From: Akanthomyces muscarius
Taxonomy: Eukaryota; Ascomycota; Sordariomycetes; Hypocreales; Cordycipitaceae
Reading direction: 5' to 3'
NCBI RefSeq assembly: GCF_028009165.1
Contig: NC_079246.1
Coordinates: 124,001-188,000, forward strand
Length of the DNA: 64,000 nucleotides
A program made the translations under genes and the position numbers. Every line of letters begins with the position of its first letter. Position 1 is the first letter of the stretch. The notes beneath the pieces are model-generated. The model saw nothing but the letters and a program-made list of their open reading frames with translations, was not told the DNA's origin and did not search any database. Positions 55,495 through 64,000 of the stretch are shown here, piece by piece.

Positions 55495-57410
55495 GCATGT
55501 GCACAGTTGCAATATACCACCATTTCTCAGAAGCGTCCAGGATCGTCAGGATCAGCTTATGACCGTGCCGTGGTCGCTAGTATTCGGTCGGTGAACACAG
55601 ACACCGAACCCACCGCAAACGGATATATCACTTACGGCAAATCGGTGCAGCAAGCAAATCGAAGCTGTGGCTGTTCATGATTTGTGTTATGGATGTATCT
55701 GGGCCATCTTACTATGCCGGTTTGGCGCATTTGTGACAGACTGCAGACCATCTTGATATTAACAGCTGATCGACAAAGTCGTGTCACCAAAGTGGAAGGT
55801 CCAGCAATGATGACGACGATGGCGCAGGCCAGAGACACTGGTGCACCGTTGAGTGAAACGCCGAACACTCCTGCACCGGACAGCAGCGGTGCGTAAAGCC
55901 CAGCAGATGTATCCACGCTGTGGCAAACAAATTTCTGGGAGACGAAGAACACTCTGTCACACCGGGCTGTGTCATCTACAGCAGTCCCTCTGCGATTAAG
56001 GCGCCGGTCGCCGCATTACCAGGTAGCGAGCTCGTACTGGCAGCTGCTGCTGTCGGCGCAAGGGCCATGTTTGCTGTTGCCTGGAAATTCGTATTGTTCA
56101 GGTATATAAAGGTGGCTTCCGAGCATGAAAATGTCTAAGAATCTGCAAAATGTCAGCGCGCTTTCCCTTGGGTATCATTCCGGGAGCCCGCCACCTTCCT
56201 ACCTTTTATATGAACTTTTGTCATAATCGTACATGGGAAGAGACGCCATCTTCTCTAGGACTTGGCATCGGCCTGCCACCGCTAATGGAACCGCACAGTC
56301 GCGTCATACACCACGACATTGTCCCCTGGAGAGACGGACTTGCCTGGTTTTCCACGTGCGTTTCCTTCACTGGTGTCTTTGCCTTGCCACTTTACCATGG
56401 CCAGGGAATCGAATACCATGATCAAGACACCTTTCCCGACGACAAGCCGCTCAGTCGTTATTACGAATGTGTGGTTCCAGATGTACTCGTCGATGCCGTT
56501 GACCGCCTTGGAGCCGGGAAGTGGTTCCATTGTGCTGGGGTTGTGGTGCCAGTCACAGTGGTCTTGGGGAGGCAATTAACATGAATTTTAGGGAATATAT
56601 TCTGGCAAGGATAAAAGGCTCTATGCGCGGACGCCGGATTCTGCAGGGCCTTGGGGGTGTTAGATTGACATACATTTTAATGAAATTTTGAGAGTCTTGA
56701 ATAATTGCTCTAAGCTGCGACGACTGCGATGCGACTTTGAGAATGCAACGTAAAAGCAAGCAGCGATTCTTTATTTACGCAGTCCATGGCGTTCTATATA
56801 AGTTCCAAAAGAGCTAGCCCAATGTTACACTTTTTCTTTGGGCTCTAATATTTGTTACAAGTTTTCACGATCGTGCAACTACACACACACACTCAAAGAA
56901 CACAGCTTTTTGGGGGCCTTGGTGATGGCTGGCGCGGTGCCGTTCATCACATACCACAAGTCGGTGGACTGGACTAGAACGGCGAATCTGTCGGTGGTAT
57001 ACAGTTGGTGGCACGTTGCCTGGCAAGTCGGGAACGCATGGCTGTCTCGTGATCCTCGCACTGTTTCATTACAAGCACGTCCGACAGCGCGTAATGATCA
57101 CGATTCTCGATCCATCGCGGCATTGCCACTTTCCACACTTCGGGGTTTAGCTGAAAAAGAAAGAGCGGCGCCAGTGTCCACCAGTGGATCTTGTTGCTTA
57201 GAAATGCATCATCGTAAAAGAACGTATTTACTAGTCGGGTGAGTCAAAGGGCGTGCGGCTGGACTGCGAAATAGCACAGCACAATCCACTTTTGGCGTTG
57301 GACTTATATAGCGGCATTCGCAAACTTGTGCTACACGATCAGTCAGGTTATCCCACAAGCTCGTTCACCTTTAGCATACAATCACTACCCAAAAAGGCGA
57401 AGCATCAAAC
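55495..57410. other. 1.9-kb region with broken protein-like fragments
   Basis: No intact gene. On the minus strand, separate frames encode protein-like pieces (57240-57020, including KIHWWTLAPLFLFQLNPEVW; 56575-56282; and a hydrophobic piece at 55930-55830), interrupted by stops without convincing splice sites. A decayed gene is possible; otherwise the region is the spacer before the GST gene. Confidence 0.35.
57305..57310 (+). promoter_or_regulatory. TATA-like element of the GST gene
   Basis: TATATA, about 105 bases before the start codon at 57411. Confidence 0.4.
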
Positions 57411-58106
57411 ATGTCATACACACTCTACATTGGCAACAAACGTTACTCGAGCTGGTCCATGCGGCCGTGGGTGCTCTTCAAGGCCATTGGTGTGCCCTTT
57501 GAGGAGAAGCTGCAATTCTTCCAGCCCACGCAGCGCCAGCCCGACTTCATCGCCTTTTCGCCCACCGCCAAGGTGCCCTGCCTGCACGACACCTCCACCA
57601 CGACCGTTATCTGGGACTCGCTGGCCATTTGCGAGTACGTGGCCGAGAGCCACCCGGCGGTGTGGCCGGCCGACCGCACTGCCCGGGCCTTTGCCCGCAG
57701 CGCCGCCGCCGAGATGCACACGAGCTTCCCCGCGATCCGCGACCAGTGCTCGATGAATGTCGGCCTGCGCATCGAGTTTGGACCCGTCGGTGCAGACCTG
57801 CAGAAGGAGCTGGACCGCATGACGACGCTCTTCAGCGAGGGCCTGGACAAGTTTGGCGGGCCGTGGATCGCGGGACCGACGTTTTCGGCGGCCGATGCAT
57901 TTTATGCGCCGATTGCATCACGCATGAAGACATTCGGTCTGGAGCTCCCTGGGAAAGCTGGAGAGTACATGGAGCGTCTGTTTGAGCATCCTGCGGTGCA
58001 ACAGTGGATCAGTGAGGGTATTGCTGAACACTCGAGGGAGCCATTCCATGAGGCAGATTGCATTCGTGGTCGCAAGATTCTCCAAGATCTTGAGCAATCC
58101 AACTAG
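57411..58106 (+). CDS. Glutathione S-transferase
   Basis: Single-exon gene, 231 residues. The N-terminal thioredoxin-fold domain starts SYTLYIGNKRYSSWSMRPW; a Ser in the YSSWS stretch (Ser-13, 14 or 16) is placed as the catalytic residue, and the cis-Pro glutathione site is in AKVPCLHD, followed by the DSLAICEYVAE helix. The all-helical C-terminal domain carries GPTFSAADAFYAPIASR, the N-capping region. This YIGNKxYSSWSxRPW start is common in proteobacterial GSTs. Lack of introns and strong GC-rich codon bias through most of the gene make bacterial ancestry worth testing. Confidence 0.9.
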   Translation: MSYTLYIGNKRYSSWSMRPWVLFKAIGVPFEEKLQFFQPTQRQPDFIAFSPTAKVPCLHDTSTTTVIWDSLAICEYVAESHPAVWPADRTARAFARSAAAEMHTSFPAIRDQCSMNVGLRIEFGPVGADLQKELDRMTTLFSEGLDKFGGPWIAGPTFSAADAFYAPIASRMKTFGLELPGKAGEYMERLFEHPAVQQWISEGIAEHSREPFHEADCIRGRKILQDLEQSN

Positions 58107-58377
58107 GGGCAAGAAAAAGAGGAACCGATAGCGGTACTAGTGTAATTGAGATTCGAAATTTCACTCATCAAAATAAATCATAAAATCAATTCGACACATT
58201 TTCGTACAGTTTATCATATGGATCGCAGCTCCTGCCCCATGTACAGGGTAGCGGAGTCACGAGGCTGGCTGGCCCCGCGCCGTAATAATGAGAGCCTTCG
58301 ACAGCTTCCTCTTTCGACTGCTTGCCCCTCAACAAACCGACCCCTCGAACCTCATCAAATTCCCGGGCATCGCAATA

Positions 58378-59980
58378 ATGGCCGGTGAAGGCACGGGACG
58401 CGGCTTCCGAGACATTACGTTTCATCTCATCGCGCTGCTTGTCATTGCGACACTCGGCCCGCTGCAATTCGGTTTCCATCTGGTAAGCTTGTTCTACCGT
58501 TCCAGTCGGGTCCAGTCCACCTGGGCCACAGCTAACGCGTTCCGAATAGGCCGAGCTCAACGCGCCTCAGGATGTCATTACCTGCAAGAAAAAGTCCATC
58601 TCATCTGTCCTGAGACTGGCTGCACGCCTCTTCGTCACTTCCGGTCGCAAGGATGACGCCACCAGCTGGGTGCCCGAGTGCATCCCCATGAACGAGGCCG
58701 CCTTTGCGTTTGTGTCGTCGGCTTTCACCGTGGGCGGTCTCCTCGGCGCCCTAAGCTCTGGTGATTTTGCATCCAAGCGCGGCCGCCTGCCTGCCATGCG
58801 CCTGACCGCTCTGCTCTTCGCCTTGGGCTCCTTGGTCGAGACCGTCTCCGGGAGCGTGGCCATTTTTTCTCTTGGCCGCTTTCTGGCCGGCATCGGCGCC
58901 GGCGGTGCGACCGTGATTGTCCCTCTGTACATTAGTGAGATTGCACCTCCTGACCAGAGAGGTCTCTTTGGCGTCATGACACAAGTTTCCATCAATATTG
59001 GTATCCTAGCGGCCCAGGTCTTGGGATACTTCCTCAGCCATGGGGCTGCGTGGAGAGTAATTCTTGGCGCTGCCGTCTGCATCGGTGTGGTGCAAGCAAT
59101 CGGACTGCTCGCTGTTCCCGAGAGCCCCGCCTGGGTCGCTGCTCATGGCGATGTTTCTCGCGCCAAGAGAATTTTGCAAAAGATTCGCGGCCACAAGGTC
59201 GACATTGAGGAAGAGACGGGCGCCTGGGGAGCTGGTGATTCTGGCGGAGAGGCACAAGGCCTGCTCTCTCAGTCGGAAGAAGGGCTGACTTCTGTTGCTG
59301 GGGATGCTTCTTCGCCGAAACATCTGGGGTTCTTGCAGGTAGTCAAGGATCCTTCCTACCGGCCAGCGATCGTCGCCGTGGTCGGAGCGATGTTTGTGCA
59401 ACAGTTTTGTGGCATCAACTCGATCATCATGTACTCCGTCTCACTTCTGCAAGATCTTCTTCCCATTTCATCGGTTCTCCTCACAATCTTGGTATCTGTC
59501 GTGAACCTGGTGATGACTGTCGGCTGCTCACCGTTGCCCGACCGCATTGGGCGCAAGACTTGCCTGATGATTTCCGTGATTGGGCAAGGATGCAGTTCTT
59601 TTGCGCTGGCCCTGTCTATCGTCGCTGGCTTTCAGATCCTGTCTGCATGTGCAGTTGTCTTTTTTGTTGCCTTTTTCGCCGTTGGGTTGGGCCCTGTACC
59701 TTTTATTCTCGCTTCGGAGCTGGTTGGCCAGGAGGCAGTCGGTGCCGCGCAGAGCTGGGCTCTCGCTGGAGCGTATGTTTCAACATTCATCGTTGCTCAA
59801 TTTTTCCCGATTCTTAACACTTCTCTCAACAAGGCCTTTGGTGGCCACGGTGGCTGGGTTTACTTTGTCTTTGCTGCGGTTGCTGCAGCCTCGGCGCTAT
59901 TTATCACTTGGAAAATTCCCGAGACCAAGGGTAAGAAGGACGTGGATGAAGTATGGGGCCGCACTCGGCGTCTGGACTAA
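58378..59980 (+). CDS. MFS sugar-transporter-family protein (Vps73-like)
   Basis: Twelve-TM carrier of the sugar porter family. Exons 58378-58482 and 58550-59980, 67-nt intron, 511 residues. Landmarks: TM1 with LGPLQFGFHL joined to AELNAPQ over the intron, as in GLUT-like proteins; GRFLAGIGAGGATVIVPLYISEIAP after TM4 (the sugar-transport signature); PESPAW after TM6; QQFCGINSIIMYS in TM7; DRIGRK between TM8 and TM9; and PETKGK at the C-terminus. The pattern is closest to the yeast Vps73/Ybr241c type, found at vacuolar or other internal membranes, rather than plasma-membrane Hxt carriers; that assignment is from motif memory only. Confidence 0.88.
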
Positions 59981-60037
59981 ACATGCCATGCAAGTATGAT
60001 TGTACTATAACGCTAGCGAAAATTGACTTTCTTTTCT

Positions 60038-60873
60038 TTAAACAAACTCGCGTCTACTGAGGATTGTTTGGTATAGCTGTAGTAGACCAGCTCGGACACC
60101 GTCAACGATGTACACGGACTTGCCCCGCTCCTCTCCGTATACTTGGACAGCTGCATCTCGAATGATGCTCTCCAGGCCGGCCATTCCTCCACAGCCCATA
60201 ACGACACATCGAATGTTGGAAGATTTTAGAAGACGAATGGTGGCGTCCTTGAGCTTGTCTTGGACTTGCTCTGGCGAGACAGTATGGAAGTCGCCCGCTG
60301 TCAGTCCACTGGAGAAGGTGCCGGCATAGCGGTCGTTTGTCTGTCCAGCAGTCTGCCCTAGGAACTCATTGACACCGTCACCTAGATGTTTCTCCCAGAA
60401 TGCCCCTGTAGTCACAATACCCCACGAATCGTTTCCGCCTGGCGGTGCAATAATAGAGAGCGACGTGAGGACACTGGCTTCAAATATACCAGTGACCGCG
60501 GCAGACGTCATGGTGGAAAGTTTCGACACGAGTGTGTGAACACTGAAGCATGCTACTAGAATAGCATCGAATCTGTCTAGTTTGAGGTTGCCAGCAAGGA
60601 TGTCTGCCAGTACAGTTTCGGTACTGGCTTGTATTCCCTCGTCATCGTTGATGCTGCCGGGAGCAGAGCTGGGGGCTGTATATATAGAAATGTCCAAATA
60701 CTGCAGGTTTTGACTTTAGAAGTGAATGGCTTTAAAAACTGGCCGCGAGACTCAGAAATTGTGCATACCTCCAGAAGTGGCATTTTGGCGACGGCCGTCT
60801 TCATCCCCTCCGTCATCGCTGTGGAGCTATTGGGGTTGAGAATCAAGACCTTGATCTTCGGAGGAGTTGCCAT
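60038..60873 (-). CDS. Asp/Glu/hydantoin racemase family protein (Dcg1-like)
   Basis: Exons (minus): 60873-60769 and 60700-60038, intron 68 nt, 255 residues. The N-terminus VLILNPNSSTAMTEGM is the family's first substrate-binding loop. The two catalytic-type cysteines are in AILVACFSVH (first) and RCVVMGCGGMAGLE (second), as expected for a two-Cys racemase. Yeast Dcg1 is co-regulated with allantoin-degradation genes; hydantoin racemase activity is possible, but no hydantoinase lies nearby. The gene is divergent from arp2 with a 360-bp shared promoter. Confidence 0.9.
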
Positions 60874-61233
60874 TGTGAGAGTCGACTGTAATATAAAACT
60901 GAGAGAAGAACACGAGACAAGAAAATATTTTGAATTATACGAATTTCTTTCAAACAATTTGCAATTGCGTTGAAACGCACAAATTTGTTTGTAAAGCAAT
61001 AGTTTTACACCAACCATAGCGCCGGCCCGCGCCGGACTGCTCCGGCGGCCTACCTCGCGCACCGCGGGGGTTCACGTGACGCTTCAGCCACCTCTGACGT
61101 TCGCTCAACCCCACCATCCACACCCAGCTAGAGGTGCCAACTGGAAGCTGTCAAGGCTGCCACGTCCCAACACCACGTCACCTCGTGCAGCATCTCGTCT
61201 CTCCCCCGGTAACACTCTTGAGCTGTCACAAAG
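60874..61233. promoter_or_regulatory. Shared bidirectional promoter, dcg1-like / arp2
   Basis: 360 bases between two divergent start codons. It has a very GC-rich core (61018-61072) and the perfect palindrome TCACGTGA at 61074-61081, a Cbf1/bHLH-type E-box. Confidence 0.55.
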
Positions 61234-62578
61234 ATGGCCAATCCTCCGCCCATCGGTATGTCTGCGCTTGACCCTGGCGACATGTCCCCGGCTCTCGAAT
61301 GGCTTCCTACCAGAGGCATCGCGGTGGATGCGGCTCGCTGACGTATACAACCCCCTCCTTTTCTAGTCCTCGACGGCGGCACCGGCTTCCTCAAGGTCGG
61401 CTACGCTGCGCAAAACTTTCCCGAGCACCAGTTTCCTTCCATTGTCGGCCGGCCGATTCTGCGATCGGAGGAGAAGACGGACAATGACATAGTAATCAAG
61501 GACATCATGTGCGGTGACGAGGCGGCCGCCGCCCGCACCATGCTGCAAATAAGCTACCCCATGGAGAATGGCATCGTCAAGAAGTGGGATGACATGCAGC
61601 ACCTGTGGGATTATACTTTTTACGAGAAGCTCCAGGTCGACCCCAAAGGCCAAAAGATTCTGCTCACAGAACCTCCGATGAACCCGCTCAGGAACCGCGA
61701 GCAGATGTGCGAGGTCATGTTTGACAGATACGGATTCGGCGGTGTATACGTCGCCATTCAAGCCGTTTTGGCCCTTTACGCCCAGGGTATGTCTTTACAA
61801 AGGCCCGCAAGAGCTGCCCAACAGCGCCCGCTAACAATATCGCGCAGGCCTGAGCTCTGGCGTCGTTGTCGACTCTGGCGACGGTGTTACCCACATTGTC
61901 CCCGTTTACGAATCCGTCGTCCTCAACCACCTCACGAAGCGACTCGATGTTGCCGGACGCGACGTCACCCGCAACCTCATCAAGCTGCTCCTCCGCCGCG
62001 GCTACGCCCTCAACCGAACCGCCGACTTTGAGACGGTGCGCCAAATCAAGGAGAAGCTCTGCTACGTATCATACGACCTCGAGCTGGATAAGGCTCTTAG
62101 CGAGGACACGACGGTCCTAGTGGAAAACTACACACTCCCCGATGGCCGCGTCATCCGCGTAGGAAGCGAGCGATTCGAGGCACCCGAGTGTCTGTTCCAG
62201 CCTCACCTGGTGGACAACGAGTCGCCCGGTCTTGGTGAATTCCTGTTCAATACTATTCAGGCTGCGGATGTGGATATCCGCTCGTCGCTGTTCAAGGCGA
62301 TTGTCCTGTCCGGAGGCAGCAGCATGTACCCGGGTCTGCCGTCGCGCCTGGAGAAGGAGCTGAAGCAGCTGTGGCTCACGCGCGCACTGCAGGGCAACCC
62401 CGAGCGCCTGAGCAAGTTCAAAGTGCGCATAGAGGACCCTCCCCGGAGACGACACATGGTGTTCCTGGGCGGTGCGGTCCTGGCCAACATCATGGCCGAC
62501 AAGGAGAGCATGTGGGTAACAAAGGCCGAGTGGGAAGAGCAAGGCTCTCGCGTGCTGGAGAAGCTGGGTCCGCGATAG
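61234..62578 (+). CDS. arp2: Actin-related protein 2 (Arp2/3 complex subunit)
   Basis: ATP-binding core subunit of the Arp2/3 complex that starts branched actin filaments at cortical patches. Exons 61234-61255 (22 nt), 61367-61786, 61848-62578; introns 111 and 61 nt; 390 residues. Actin-fold nucleotide-binding motifs: [14 protein letters not shown] (phosphate 1), [19 protein letters not shown] (phosphate 2) and [19 protein letters not shown] (adenosine). The lineage-specific Arp2 features [14 protein letters not shown] and [13 protein letters not shown] are present. The short first exon ends in MANPPPI and is needed to give the normal N-terminus. Confidence 0.96.
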
Positions 62579-63372
62579 GCGGGGGGGGATGGCAGAGATG
62601 GAGGATGACGGCCGCGCAAACAAGATTAACTGCAACGGGGCAACGCTACCCGTAAAGATGTGGAGTTTTACTAGGCGAGAAAATATTCGGCATGAATTTA
62701 TTTTGTAACAAAGTTTTATCATTTTGATGTGGCGGCGGCCGCAGTGTCCGTGACAAGCTTAGTCATCGTCGTAGATTGGGATTCAGGGCGAAGCCACCAG
62801 CACGAGTATGAAGTTATTCTCCGTTGACAAGCAGCGCTGAATACCAATATTAATTTACGAGTTTGCATCGCGGCGCACAAACAAACGGACCGCTGATTTT
62901 TATTACTCTCAGCTACGACATTACTCTTGCCTAATTGAACGCTGCAAGCCACGACTACCCGCTGCACGTCCGCCGCGCGTGAGAGCCAGCCGTGAGTGCT
63001 CCTACGGCCACCAGGAGCGTCTCCAGCAAAGCCGCCGTCCATCGTGAAAGCCCGGAGACTCCACAGCAATCTCATTGCACACCGGCACCGGGGGTTGGCC
63101 CCCTTACTCTCTTCATCTGCAGTGCGTTTTAGCTCTGGAGATATTCTGGCGAAATCCATCAAAGCCCAGCTTGCCGGGGCCGAGTTCCGCCAGCCGGAAA
63201 AACTTGGTGTGTCGGTGATTTGGGACCGAGTTCCCCAGCTTGCCACCGAGGCAGGCAATTTCGTTCCATTTTATTTTAAAACCGGGGATCCCAAAAGGCC
63301 TAGCCGGACGCGGCTTCGTCGGAGGAGGCTTGGTCCCTTTGTCGAAATAACCCCAGGGATTCCTCTCTGCCC
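62579..63372. other. Intergenic region/5' leader
   Basis: Downstream of arp2 and upstream of the right-edge gene. A 126-codon plus-strand frame (62996-63376) has leader-like composition and no family features. Confidence 0.45.
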
Positions 63373-64000
63373 ATGAGCCTGACCAATCCGCCCTCGGGGC
63401 CCGGTTCGGGCAGCGCCGGCGTTGTTGGCGGTAGCGTGCGAACGCATCAGTCCCTGAAGCGTGGCGTGCAGGCCGCTTTTGACGGTACGTATCTTGAACA
63501 TCTCTTTTCCGCCCTCTGGGTGCCATTTATTTAGCCTCTCTCCTCTTGCCCCGCGCCGCAATCCTGGTCCCCTGCGTCTTGTGTGCTCCTCTGGTTCCGC
63601 GCGAGCCCTGTTTTCAAGAAAGGGAAGAAAGAACGGAAGCTGAGTCAGGAAACTTGCTACTTTTGATGTCTCGACAAGTGTCAATGTCGCCTTGCAGCGT
63701 GGATGCTATTCTGTCCTCGTGAGCAGAGCTAACAGCTGCCTCGTGCGTTGCTGTCTCATGCCCCCTCTTTAGGCACTCATCTTTTCCTACCGATTTATTT
63801 CCTCTTTCACTACAGTCTACTTCGGGACTGCCCTGTCACTACCCGTTCAGTCGATTGTGTTGTTGGGTGCCGGTGTCTGGGACTTTGCCTGTAAGGCTGC
63901 AGCAGAAGCAACCGTCCAACTCCACGTGGACATTGCTGCATCTACCCGTCACCACATCAGACCTGAAAGCTTTCCAGAAGCCTCTTATGCCGTTGAGATT
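63373..64000 (+). CDS. 5' part of an unidentified gene (runs off the right edge)
   Basis: Not recognised. A good start context at 63373 opens a Gly/Ser-rich N-terminus (SLTNPPSGPGSGSAG...) that runs 112 nt to a GTACGT donor at 63485. The continuation is uncertain: an acceptor at 63815 gives an open frame to about the window edge (DVYFGTALSLPVQS and on), and a 21-nt exon at 63698-63718 would also fit in phase. The upstream region is T/C-rich like other leaders here. Only the first exon is moderately supported. Confidence 0.4.

Noticed and set aside
1..64000. CRISPR arrays, bacterial operons or phage modules
   Set aside because: No regularly spaced repeats and no prokaryotic gene organisation; introns show the DNA is eukaryotic.

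Overview
The window is eukaryotic and reads as a filamentous ascomycete (Pezizomycotina, most likely Sordariomycetes/Hypocreales). The evidence is spliced genes with short GT-AG introns of about 45-120 nt and CTAAC/CTGAC-like branch points, fungal-only families (three Zn2Cys6 regulators, a DUF7025-AAA ATPase, an ABC-F ATPase, a Mup1-like permease, a DUF2306 membrane protein), and C/T-rich 5' leaders. I built exon models by hand. Nearly all complete models sum to a multiple of three, which supports the splice sites. The species cannot be fixed from this sequence alone.

Layout. 1-2463 (-): MgtA-type Mg2+ P-type ATPase, running off the left edge. 3784-5514 (-): FAD monooxygenase. 6562-8385 (-): Zn2Cys6 regulator. 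9477-10627 (+): DUF2306 membrane protein. 11076-13052 (+): gamma-glutamyltransferase-like Ntn hydrolase, tail-to-tail with mitochondrial Grx5 (13270-13810, -). 14239-15082 (+): small acidic/coiled protein of unknown function. 15358-16584 (-): branched-chain aminotransferase. 18334-20771 (-): amino-acid/methionine permease with an apparent GC-AG intron. 21265-23894 (+): large uncharacterised protein. 24215-24901 (-): secreted CBM9-like protein. 27525-28936 (+): TauD-like dioxygenase, convergent with ethanolamine-phosphate cytidylyltransferase (29275-30733, -). 31652-32966 (+): secreted histidine phosphatase.

From about 33 to 44.5 kb the character changes to an AT-rich, repeat-bearing accessory block. 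It holds a Zn2Cys6 regulator (34332-35975), an ABC-F ATPase (36837-39151) flanked by two diverged copies of a dispersed repeat with RIP-like transitions, and a DUF7025-AAA ATPase (41149-44308) that looks frameshifted between Walker B and sensor 1.

From 45 kb onward conserved genes return: a conserved fungal protein (45190-46520), mitochondrial release factor 1 (46816-48165, -), an MCT-type MFS transporter (49361-50702, -), a small membrane RING-H2 protein (51706-52395, -) recoverable only with the right splice, a third Zn2Cys6 regulator (53855-55494), an intronless GST (57411-58106), a sugar-transporter-family MFS protein (58378-59980), a Dcg1-like Asp/Glu/hydantoin racemase (60038-60873, -) divergent from Arp2 (61234-62578, +), and the 5' end of an unidentified gene at the right edge.

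Most genes look independent, as is usual for fungal chromosomes; I see no polyketide/NRPS cluster, CRISPR array or rRNA. The most unusual material is the 33-44.5 kb block.
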